From an uncultured Lachnospiraceae bacterium (GTDB lineage Bacteria > Bacillota > Clostridia > Lachnospirales > Lachnospiraceae), in the NCBI GenBank assembly GCA_949935685.1, contig CATLGN010000053.1, positions 1 to 8,439 on the forward strand: a DNA stretch of 8,439 nucleotides, read 5' to 3'. The stretch's first letter is position 1. Each line of letters opens with the position of its first letter. Below, piece after piece: positions 1-6,225 of the stretch. The translations under genes and the position numbers were made by a program. The notes beneath the pieces are model-generated. The model made no database searches. It was not told the origin of the DNA and worked only from the letters and a program-made list of their open reading frames with translations.

Positions 1-710
1 TGCCCTTCCACCACATGTTCGTCCTCGCCGATCGTACAAAACCCGATCGGTTCTCCCTGATATTCCACGACAAAAATACGGTTGTCCTCAAAGTTCTCAA
101 AATAACTTTCGATCCAGTTTTCATAGATCACGCCGGCTTTTTCATCCGTGACGGAGGAAATATGGTACTGTCCCTGATAAGAGGCGAAGGAAGAATATGT
201 CATCGAAAGAAGCTGCTCTCTGTGCTCTTTCAGATATTCCCGCTCGGCAAAAAATACCCGGATGCCCTCCCGGGCAGGAATCTCCACTTCGCGGCCGCTT
301 ACCACCTGCTCCACCGTGCCGCCGCAAAATATACCGCCGGCCATATATTTGTTAAATCCTTTCAACACATCGACCACATGCGCGGGAATCCGCAGATTAT
401 AATATCCCCGGCAGACTTCCATTTCATGCCGGAGCGCTTCAAACAGTTTTTCCATAATCTGCTCCTGATGCGCATTGTGCAACGTATCCACCTTCGTAAA
501 ATAAAAGCGCACCACATAGGCGTCAAAACCATACAGCCCGGAAACCGGCATGTTTTTGGAAATTCGATACCCCCAGACCTCGCCGCCTTCCTCATACCGG
601 TAACTCAGTTCTTCCTTCGTCTCCAGAATTTCATCCCGGATACTGCTGTAGTCCCGGTTTACAAAACAGTGGCTTAATTTGAAAATATTGTCCATATATG
701 ATAATACCAT
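1..710 (-). CDS. Probable GNAT-family N-acyltransferase, C-terminus beyond the left edge
   Basis: An open minus-strand frame runs from ATG at 710 to the window edge without a stop (236 codons visible). The start is set by an AAGGAGG site 8 bases upstream, inside the last codons of the MaoC gene, whose stop lies 3 bases before this ATG. The visible part has an N-terminal domain of about 170 residues that I do not recognise. It is followed around residues 181-236 by YHISSVTDEK, YENWIESYFEN and VVEYQGEPIGFCTIGED, which resembles the N-terminal half of a GNAT fold as in WecD/RffC-type amino-sugar acetyltransferases. The acyl-CoA binding motif (Q/RxxGxG/A) would lie outside the window, so the family call is provisional. 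Position last in a nonulosonic acid operon, directly after a MaoC hydratase, suggests that it acylates an amino sugar. A plus-strand frame over the same bases is a shadow. Confidence 0.6.
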   Translation of the reverse strand, partial: MVLSYMDNIFKLSHCFVNRDYSSIRDEILETKEELSYRYEEGGEVWGYRISKNMPVSGLYGFDAYVVRFYFTKVDTLHNAHQEQIMEKLFEALRHEMEVCRGYYNLRIPAHVVDVLKGFNKYMAGGIFCGGTVEQVVSGREVEIPAREGIRVFFAEREYLKEHREQLLSMTYSSFASYQGQYHISSVTDEKAGVIYENWIESYFENFEDNRIFVVEYQGEPIGFCTIGEDEHVVEG

Positions 711-713
711 GCG

Positions 714-1133
714 TTAATCCTCCTTCGGCTTCACCAGCGCGCTGCCGGCAACGACCTGCTTTCCTTCCTGATTATAACAGTTTGTGGACAATACCGCACG
801 CTTTTTTTCCCGCTGCAGCTCCTGCACGGTCACTTCCACCCGGATCGTATCGCCATAGTACACCGGCCGCAGAAACGTCAGTTCCTGCTTCATATAAACC
901 GTACCTTCCCCGGGCAGCTCCATGCCGATCAGAGCCGAAATGTAACTGCCGGCCAGCATGCCGTGTGCAATCCTTCTGCCAAATGTTGTCTGCCGTGCAT
1001 ATGCTTCGTCCAGATGCAGGGGATTTTTGTCCTGGGACACCTCCGCAAACGCGGCGCCGGTCTGCTCTGTCACCGGAAAGTCCTTTTCCGCTTTCTGCCC
1101 CACATACAATTCACTCATCGAAAAGCTTTTCAT
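714..1133 (-). CDS. MaoC-like (R)-specific enoyl-CoA hydratase
   Basis: A 139-residue single hot-dog domain, the usual size of PhaJ/MaoC-type (R)-enoyl-CoA hydratases, which add water to a trans-2-enoyl-CoA to give (R)-3-hydroxyacyl-CoA. The signature is clear: SQDKNPLHLDEAYA (residues 33-46) with the catalytic pair Asp35 and His40, followed by FGRRIAHGMLAGSYIS (residues 51-66), the substrate-loop HGM motif of the family. The ATG follows directly on the TAG stop of the membrane glycosyltransferase gene, so translation is probably coupled; the ribosome site (AAGGGGA, about 11 bases away) is modest. The enzyme is presumably cytosolic. Inside a sugar-acid operon and next to a GNAT, a fatty-acid or polyester role is less likely than supply of a 3-hydroxyacyl-CoA for N-acylation of an amino sugar. 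That role is inference; the family assignment is firm. Confidence 0.88.
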   Translation of the reverse strand: MKSFSMSELYVGQKAEKDFPVTEQTGAAFAEVSQDKNPLHLDEAYARQTTFGRRIAHGMLAGSYISALIGMELPGEGTVYMKQELTFLRPVYYGDTIRVEVTVQELQREKKRAVLSTNCYNQEGKQVVAGSALVKPKED

Positions 1134-2774
1134 CTAATATTCTTCCCCTTCGCTTATTTTCACAACCATAACGCCGTCGATCACCTGCACCGCGCTCTCC
1201 GCGGGGAAGCTCTCCATCCGGGCAAAAGCCGGATTTTTTTCCACCCGCTCCCGCTCCGCTTCGGTCGCCTCACTGACCGGAAAATGCAGATACACTTCCA
1301 GATAGTCCACGATCGCCTCCTCGCTGTACGACGAGCGCAGAAACGTCCCCGGCATATTGCGAATGCTGTCGTAGGGCGGAATCTCCACTTCGTAATTCTG
1401 ATTGACCAACGCCCGGCAGTTGACAAAATAAACCGGAATGTCTTTATTCCATTCGGGCTGTGATTCCATGCGGGCGGCAATCCGGTTCAGCAGCGCCCCC
1501 GTCGTCTCCGTCATGGCTTCCATCCGGTGATATGCCTGATTGCTGATGAGAAATCCCGATACGATACTGGCCGACACCGACAATACGGCGGCCCATCGCA
1601 CGAGATACCTGCCCTTTTCCGACACAAACGTCACTTTTTCGTCCCGGCACAGATCGAGCATTGCCAGCAAAAGCGCCCACAAAAACATCATCGAAAAGAT
1701 CATATAGCGGTCCACTCCGGCGCCAACCCGATCTGCCATCAGAAACGGCGCCGCATTGACGCCGAGCGGCAGAAAGCAGAAAAGAACGCCAAGCAAAATA
1801 TTGGAGCAGACGTCCGACCCGGCCTGCCGCCCGCCGCGGCCCGCATCGTCTGCCGTCCGCTTTGTCCGCATCCGTCTGATCAAAATAGCGGCGAAAGCCG
1901 CGGCGCCGATCACATTGCATACAATCCTGTCTGTCGTATACGTATAGGCAGTCGTAAAGAAATAAGAAAGAAAATAGCCGTACGTATACACAAGCCCCTT
2001 CGCCACCCCCTTCGGCGTGAAGCTTGCCATATCGTTGACCCCGTGATAATCGCTCATCTGCACGCCGGTTACGGCAATGGTAAGCTGCAGCATCCCGTAA
2101 TACAGAATAAATCCCGCCGCCAGCATCGCCACCGCTCTGCCTGCATCCAGAAAAAACGATTTCCACCCACAGCGTTCCCGAAACGCCTTCAAAAAGAGCA
2201 TCATATAAATTATGCCAATCGTGGCAGACATGTACGGCTGATACGCCCCGAGCGAAAAACAGAGGAAAACCGCGCCCCAGACAATACCGTATTTCCAGCG
2301 GTAAAACGCATAGGCCGACAGAATCGACAACAGCAGCGCCAAAATAATCTCGTCGCAATTCACCCCATAGGAAAGGACACAGGTCAGCCCCGGAAATGTC
2401 ACAAATACAAGACCAAACGCCGCTCCGAGCGCCCGGGAACGAATCTCCAGCAATTCCACGATCAGCGCGGAGGCCAGCGCCATATAAAACAGACAGATCA
2501 GCGTGTTAAACACCGGCATGCTGAAACTCGTAAACAGATTCGTCGCGATCGGCATAAACCACCGTCCAAGCGCCACCGTATCCTCCTGCAGAAACGGCAT
2601 CTGTGAGAAGATATTGCCCATCTCAAAGTAATTAAAAAACTTGTGGCTCATGTTATAGAAGTGTACCAGAATGCCCGCAAAAAACGTCAATACAAACGTC
2701 CATCTGACGGATGGTCTGATTCGTTCCGCCCGATTCCGCATCCAGACAATCGGATCCGCCGTAAAAATAATCAT
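1134..2774 (-). CDS. GtrII-like polytopic membrane glycosyltransferase (GT-C type)
   Basis: A 546-residue integral membrane protein with about 11-12 hydrophobic segments (roughly residues 24-40, 86-108, 114-132, 142-160, 163-180, 182-197, 213-236, 257-280, 284-300, 326-345, 355-373, 391-411). A hydrophilic tail of about 135 residues follows. The first loop carries NYFEMGN and EDTVALGRWFMP (residues 48-75), and the layout matches the GtrII glucosyltransferase family (Glucos_trans_II), which uses lipid-linked sugars to decorate glycans outside the membrane. In GT-C enzymes, acidic residues of the first outer loop act in catalysis; Glu51 and Glu64/Asp65 are candidates here. The ATG is preceded by AGGAGAG at 5 bases and lies one base after the WbqC stop. 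The donor is unknown. In this operon it may transfer the locus sugar or modify the glycan that carries it. O-antigen modification as in Shigella is the precedent, not a claim about this gene. Confidence 0.72.
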   Translation of the reverse strand: MIIFTADPIVWMRNRAERIRPSVRWTFVLTFFAGILVHFYNMSHKFFNYFEMGNIFSQMPFLQEDTVALGRWFMPIATNLFTSFSMPVFNTLICLFYMALASALIVELLEIRSRALGAAFGLVFVTFPGLTCVLSYGVNCDEIILALLLSILSAYAFYRWKYGIVWGAVFLCFSLGAYQPYMSATIGIIYMMLFLKAFRERCGWKSFFLDAGRAVAMLAAGFILYYGMLQLTIAVTGVQMSDYHGVNDMASFTPKGVAKGLVYTYGYFLSYFFTTAYTYTTDRIVCNVIGAAAFAAILIRRMRTKRTADDAGRGGRQAGSDVCSNILLGVLFCFLPLGVNAAPFLMADRVGAGVDRYMIFSMMFLWALLLAMLDLCRDEKVTFVSEKGRYLVRWAAVLSVSASIVSGFLISNQAYHRMEAMTETTGALLNRIAARMESQPEWNKDIPVYFVNCRALVNQNYEVEIPPYDSIRNMPGTFLRSSYSEEAIVDYLEVYLHFPVSEATEAERERVEKNPAFARMESFPAESAVQVIDGVMVVKISEGEEY

Positions 2775-2775
2775 A

Positions 2776-3504
2776 CTACTCTCCTCTTCCGCTTTCCGTT
2801 ATGCCCCGCAGTATTCTGCCCGACGCCGCGATCCCGCAGTTAAACAGCAAATCGATACTGCTCAGGTACGGGATAAAATCACCGAACTGCTGCGGATAAA
2901 CCGGATGCTGAAACGACTGCCAAATCACCTTGATCCCCGCCCGCTCATAAACCGCCGGGTCATAATAATCCGCCGCGCCCGTCCCGGACAGATACGTATG
3001 CGCCCCCAGTTTCCGCATAATATCGACGATCATATCGTTATTTTTCCCCTGCGGATGCAGATCGGAGGAAAAGACAATCTCTATGTCAATGGCAAACAGC
3101 TCGATCAGCATTTGTATCGAGGCAAAGCTAAACTCCCAGAAGTGCGTATAACTGCCACCATACAGCTTTTCCACATACGGCATAATCTCATGGTAATACG
3201 GCGCCTTCCGGTAATTCTGATGCAGCAGTCCGAGATTGTTTTTCTGCCACTTCCCGTCGTCCAACAGCAGTATATCCTTGATTTGCGTCTCCCGCGGCGC
3301 CTTTTTCACGCACACCGTAATCCACTGTTCTCCCTTTGCAGTCTTGATCTTATCCCGGTTCATCCAGCTCTTGCTTGTGCCGTTCACATACTGCGCCACC
3401 TCCAGCACCACATACGTGTCCGCATGGAGCAGTCTGTCAAAAAATCCCAGATACGGCATAAAGTCCGGCTGGTGAATCACAACTGTTTTTTCTTCCGCTT
3501 TCAT
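2776..3504 (-). CDS. WbqC-family protein
   Basis: 242 residues, full length for the WbqC family (WbqC-like domain). The N-terminus shows the family signature VVIHQPDFMPYLGFFDRL (residues 8-25), then DTYVVLEVAQYV (29-40) and SWMNRDKIKTAKGEQWITV (46-64), where the conserved NR-x-I-K and G-x-x-W-x-T-V elements are visible. The C-terminal half has SSDLHPQGKNND and TYLSGTGAADYYDP, also typical. Members are found in O-antigen, capsule and flagellar glycan loci, often near amino-sugar genes. I know of no settled biochemical reaction, so none is given. There is no signal peptide or membrane segment, so it is probably cytosolic. The start follows AAGGA at 8 bases and lies 4 bases after the stop of the PseG-like gene; its own stop is one base before the GtrII-like ATG. 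Spacing this tight suggests co-expression with both neighbours. Confidence 0.85.
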   Translation of the reverse strand: MKAEEKTVVIHQPDFMPYLGFFDRLLHADTYVVLEVAQYVNGTSKSWMNRDKIKTAKGEQWITVCVKKAPRETQIKDILLLDDGKWQKNNLGLLHQNYRKAPYYHEIMPYVEKLYGGSYTHFWEFSFASIQMLIELFAIDIEIVFSSDLHPQGKNNDMIVDIMRKLGAHTYLSGTGAADYYDPAVYERAGIKVIWQSFQHPVYPQQFGDFIPYLSSIDLLFNCGIAASGRILRGITESGRGE

Positions 3505-3508
3505 ACAT

Positions 3509-4528
3509 TCATTCCTTTTCCCGCTTGTTCCGCAACGCCTCTGTCAGTACATCATATATCCGTTCTGTTCCCAAAAGGTCCACCGCCTCCATGCCCCGCC
3601 GGCTCATTTCCCGTATCTGCCCGTCTGTGACGCCCGTCATCCGCTCCGGAAGCATTTCCCGATAATAACCGGCAAACAGGGCGCAGCCCGTCCGCTCGAG
3701 ATATTCTCCGATCTGTATCTCATGGCGCTCATTGGCGATAACCATGCACGGCAGTCCAGAAGCCGCCGCTTCCAGCGCCGTCACGCCGCCGCCCGTTATG
3801 GCAAAGTCAAATTCCGCAAAAAACGCCATCAGCGACGGCACATGCGCCGCAATCGCAAAATCCGTTCCCTGCACGGCCGCCTCCGCTTCCCGGCGCACCG
3901 CCGAACCCGGTCCAAGCAATATCGTAATCTTTTTACTGCCCGCCGCATTCGCAGGCTTCCCGACTGCCTGCTGCCGCCATTTTTTCAAAAACGCAATCAC
4001 CCGCAGCGTCACGCCGTACGTGTCGCTCCCGCCAAGCGTCACCAGAATCCGCTCCAGCCGCTCCCGCGGTCTGCGGTATTTTGCAATCTCCGGGTTCAAA
4101 ATCAAATAATCGCTGCCCCGGTACACCGATTTTCCCGGAACGCGCTGTAAGGGGTCAAAGATCAGGCTGGCAAAATTGCCGTCCGCCAGTCCTGCCCCCG
4201 CTCCCATATCGTCAACCGTAAACAATAAAATGCCTGCGCGTTTTACATGCGCCGCCGTCTCCACGCCCGTATCCAGCCTGTCATTCAGCCAGACCGTAAT
4301 GCCCCGCTCCGCGATCAGCCTGCCTTCCCAGTCCGATGCGGTATCCTGCAGATCCACAATAACCGGCACTATGCCCTGTTCCTGTAAAATCTCCGACGCC
4401 GCGCGGTCCGCATTGACCAGCAGGACATATGGCGCTCGTTTTTTTTCCAGAAACCGAATCAGGTTCAGCGCCCGGAACAGATGTCCCATCCCCCGCTGAT
4501 GAGAACATTCTATGCATATTGCAAGCAT
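3509..4528 (-). CDS. PseG/SpsG-like UDP-sugar hydrolase
   Basis: A 339-residue two-domain GT-B-like protein of the PseG/SpsG group. PseG removes UDP from UDP-2,4-diacetamido-2,4,6-trideoxy-beta-L-altropyranose, releasing the free sugar that the synthase condenses with phosphoenolpyruvate. The N-terminal loop ECSHQRGMGHLFRAL (residues 7-21) holds the conserved G-x-GH-x-x-R; His16 corresponds to the proposed catalytic histidine of PseG. Further family elements are YLILNPE (141-147), LVTLGGSD (162-169) and the nucleotide-binding ITGGGVTALEAAASGLPCMVIANERHE (244-270). The ATG overlaps the end of the cytidylyltransferase gene by 19 bases, with GGAGG about 10 bases upstream, so translation is coupled. 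A PseG-type hydrolase rather than a NeuC/LegG-type 2-epimerase favours a pseudaminic-acid-like product, but SpsG homologues of untested specificity exist. Confidence 0.82.
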   Translation of the reverse strand: MLAICIECSHQRGMGHLFRALNLIRFLEKKRAPYVLLVNADRAASEILQEQGIVPVIVDLQDTASDWEGRLIAERGITVWLNDRLDTGVETAAHVKRAGILLFTVDDMGAGAGLADGNFASLIFDPLQRVPGKSVYRGSDYLILNPEIAKYRRPRERLERILVTLGGSDTYGVTLRVIAFLKKWRQQAVGKPANAAGSKKITILLGPGSAVRREAEAAVQGTDFAIAAHVPSLMAFFAEFDFAITGGGVTALEAAASGLPCMVIANERHEIQIGEYLERTGCALFAGYYREMLPERMTGVTDGQIREMSRRGMEAVDLLGTERIYDVLTEALRNKREKE

Positions 4529-5184
4529 AAGGCAATGGCCTCCTGTGTATCCGCCAGACCGCTTTTGCTGTGCTCCGCGATATAACAGGCTTTTTCATAG
4601 TCCTCCTGCGTATCCACCGTCAGCCGCACCGCCGGCTCGTTCTTTTCCGCGGGCACGCGCAGCGTTCCGAAGCGAAAGCTGTCCCTGTTTTCCAGAATAT
4701 ATTCATCCACATGCTCAAAATGATGCGGCATACTCGCCTGCTCCATATCCCGCTCCAACGCCGGAAAGCTGAAAATCTCCGCTCCCACACCGATCGGAAG
4801 CTGCGAAAAGGATTCCGTAAAATCATTCTTATTTTCAATATGATACCGGATCAGCCGGTCCACTTCCTCCACATCCACAAACGGATTATCCGCCGTCAGC
4901 CGCACAATGTGATCAAATCCATGCGTTTTCGCACATTCATAATACCGGCTCAATACATTGGATTCGCTTCCCCGGAAACAGCGTACGCCTTTTTCCCGGC
5001 AAAATGCCTCCACCGCATCGTCCCCCGGCAGCGTGCTTGTCGCAATCACCACCACCGCTTCTTCCTGCAGCGCCGCCAGCCTGTCGATAATATGATCCAA
5101 CAATGTCCTGTCGTGAATCACTTTTAAAATTTTTCCTGGCAGCCTGCTCGAACCCGTTCTCGCCTGTATGATAATTCCCGTCAT
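4510..5184 (-). CDS. SpsF-like CMP-sugar (acylneuraminate) cytidylyltransferase
   Basis: 224 residues, the normal length for the cytidylyltransferase family that includes NeuA, PseF and SpsF. These enzymes activate a free nonulosonic acid with CTP to the CMP-sugar used by glycosyltransferases, in the cytosol. The nucleotide-binding loop IIIQARTGSSRLPGKIL (residues 4-20) is intact, and RLTADNPFVD (95-104) carries the conserved metal-binding acidic residues. Later, VRLTVDTQEDYEKA is typical of the SpsF branch. The start is supported by AGAGG 7 bases upstream, with a 24-base gap to the deacetylase gene. The 3' end overlaps the PseG-like gene by 19 bases. The order cytidylyltransferase then hydrolase, downstream of a NeuB homologue, mirrors spsE-spsF-spsG in Bacillus spore polysaccharide operons. 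The exact acceptor sugar cannot be read from the sequence. Confidence 0.87.
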   Translation of the reverse strand: MTGIIIQARTGSSRLPGKILKVIHDRTLLDHIIDRLAALQEEAVVVIATSTLPGDDAVEAFCREKGVRCFRGSESNVLSRYYECAKTHGFDHIVRLTADNPFVDVEEVDRLIRYHIENKNDFTESFSQLPIGVGAEIFSFPALERDMEQASMPHHFEHVDEYILENRDSFRFGTLRVPAEKNEPAVRLTVDTQEDYEKACYIAEHSKSGLADTQEAIALCLQYA

Positions 5185-5208
5185 AACCGTACCTCTTTTT
5201 CTCCGAAC

Positions 5209-5838
5209 CTACTGCGCCAGCCATTTGACACAGCGGAATCCCTCCGCCATTCTGACGCCGCAGACATAGCCGTTGTTCAACGCTTCTTTTTTGAAATACG
5301 TAATCCACGCATCGCCGACTCGCTCATATTCTGACTTATGCGCCCGGATTACCGCTTCCTTTGTCTCCCACGTATCCGAAATATCCACATAAAAATCGGG
5401 CGTAAACCGGACATCCGACTGGTAATAATTGCTGTGATATGCCAGCATCCGCGGTACATGCCGCCCCGCATGGAGACTGGCGCGCGCAAGCGCGGCGTGA
5501 TCGTGATGCACATCCTCTTTATAATGCGTATAAATCAGATCAATCTTTTCCTTTTCAATCAACTGTACGAGTTGCGCATTCAGATCATCCGTAAACTCCA
5601 GATGCAGCGTATCGAATCCGCCGCACACCAGCTCGCCCCCGATCAGCGCCGCCGCCGCCCGTCCTTCCGCCATCGCCTCATCGTCATCCCGCACCTTTTT
5701 CTGCTCCGGACTGACAAAACCCGATTTCGTAGCCACATAGAGGATCACCTTGTCCCCCCGGTCCACATGCCTTTTGAGGCTGCCGCTGCAACCCAGTTCA
5801 ATGTCGTCAAAATGAGCGCCGATTGCGAGTATGTTCAT
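5209..5838 (-). CDS. PIG-L/LmbE-type zinc-dependent N-deacetylase
   Basis: 209 residues covering a complete PIG-L (LmbE-like) domain. These zinc enzymes remove N-acetyl groups from amino sugars, as in GlcNAc-PI, mycothiol and bacillithiol synthesis. The zinc-site motif AHFDDIELG spans residues 8-16, with His9, Asp11 and Asp12. The second part is THYKEDVHHDHAAL (104-117), which contains the H-x-D-H ending at His114. The fold begins at residue 1 and there is no signal peptide, so it should act in the cytosol. The start is clear: AGGAGG 7 bases before the ATG. Upstream is the 638-base gap with two structured elements; downstream the cytidylyltransferase starts after 24 bases. The position among nonulosonic acid genes suggests deacetylation of a precursor or of the acid itself, freeing an amine for another acyl group. 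The natural substrate is not shown by the sequence. Confidence 0.85.
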   Translation of the reverse strand: MNILAIGAHFDDIELGCSGSLKRHVDRGDKVILYVATKSGFVSPEQKKVRDDDEAMAEGRAAAALIGGELVCGGFDTLHLEFTDDLNAQLVQLIEKEKIDLIYTHYKEDVHHDHAALARASLHAGRHVPRMLAYHSNYYQSDVRFTPDFYVDISDTWETKEAVIRAHKSEYERVGDAWITYFKKEALNNGYVCGVRMAEGFRCVKWLAQ

Positions 5839-5902
5839 ATGGTTTCCTCCTTTTATGAAATTTATATATCAAACTATGTACTGTTAAAATACAGGTAGTG
5901 TC
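5839..5902. other. AT-rich leader upstream of the deacetylase gene
   Basis: This 64-base stretch is much richer in A and T than the GC-rich elements beside it. On the minus strand it holds the AGGAGG ribosome site (5851-5846) of the deacetylase gene and a possible promoter described separately. I see no small gene and no terminator with a T-run. Confidence 0.6.
5861..5887 (-). promoter_or_regulatory. Possible sigma-A-type promoter before the deacetylase gene
   Basis: On the minus strand TTAACA (5887-5882, 5 of 6 to TTGACA) is followed after 15 bases by TATAAA (5866-5861, 5 of 6 to TATAAT). The spacing is 2 bases short of the optimum. A start point near 5854 would leave only a few bases before the AGGAGG site, so the leader would be very short. 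If real, it would let the downstream operon be expressed independently of read-through across the two folded elements. AT-rich sequence makes chance matches likely. Confidence 0.3.
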
Positions 5903-6139
5903 TCCGGCAGTACAGGCAGGGGGTTCTTTCGCCGCACCAGACTGCGGATATAAGCGGTTCTAAGCGGTTTGGCGTAGTTTCCTGGCAGGCATGCAACCGG
6001 CCTCTATGCGCCATCCGGGCGCAGGTCGGCCTTTTCCGGGCATCCATGCCCGGAAATTGCGGGATATTGACAAACCGCTAAGAGCCGCTACTATCCTCCG
6101 TAAGGCACGGCGAAAGAACCCCCTGCCTGTATTGCCGGA
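5903..6139 (-). repeat. Folded element copy 1 (237 bases; candidate structured RNA or cruciform DNA)
   Basis: Read on the minus strand, this copy folds as one long branched hairpin. The outer stem pairs 6108-6139 with 5903-5934: 32 positions, 31 Watson-Crick and one G-T. An internal loop of 11 + 11 bases holds GCCTTACGGA opposite GCAGTCTGG. The second stem pairs 6071-6096 with 5946-5971: 26 positions, 22 Watson-Crick and one G-T. An asymmetric bulge has 10 bases on one side (6061-6070) and 21 on the other (5972-5992). A 68-base core (5993-6060) is closed by GCAA/TTGC and contains a hairpin with a 10-bp stem and TGGA loop (6033-6056) and a hairpin with stem TGCGCC/GGCGCA and loop CGGAT (6007-6023). 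The segment plan equals that of copy 2. The strand given is the orientation that aligns with copy 2; which strand is transcribed, if any, is not known. I do not recognise it as a known family. Confidence 0.85.
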
Positions 6140-6225
6140 CAGTTACCTCGTTGCGAAAACAAAATCTTGAAAACAAGTGGAAATGCTGAAACCGGATAAA
6201 TCTGCAAATCCCAACACCGTAACTG
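6140..6225. other. Spacer between the two folded elements
   Basis: 86 bases separate the head-to-head copies. Its ends mirror each other: TCGCAACGAGGTAACTGT leads into copy 1 (minus strand, 6156-6139) and TCCCAACACCGTAACTGT leads into copy 2 (plus strand, 6209-6226), 14 of 18 identical, with GTAACTGT shared exactly. The conserved unit thus extends a little beyond the outer stem. The middle is AT-rich and holds a short CTTG-AAAA-CAAG palindrome; a TTGAAA at 6167 has no well-spaced -10 box on the plus strand. I find no credible gene in it. Confidence 0.6.

Noticed and set aside
15..677. Plus-strand frame of 220 codons at the left edge
   Set aside because: The minus-strand frame from 710 is open to the edge, has a strong ribosome site and fits the operon direction; the plus frame has no family resemblance.
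1527..2606. Plus-strand frame of 359 codons
   Set aside because: It is the complement of the polytopic membrane protein gene; its composition (Arg, His, Lys, Gln rich) is that of an antisense shadow.
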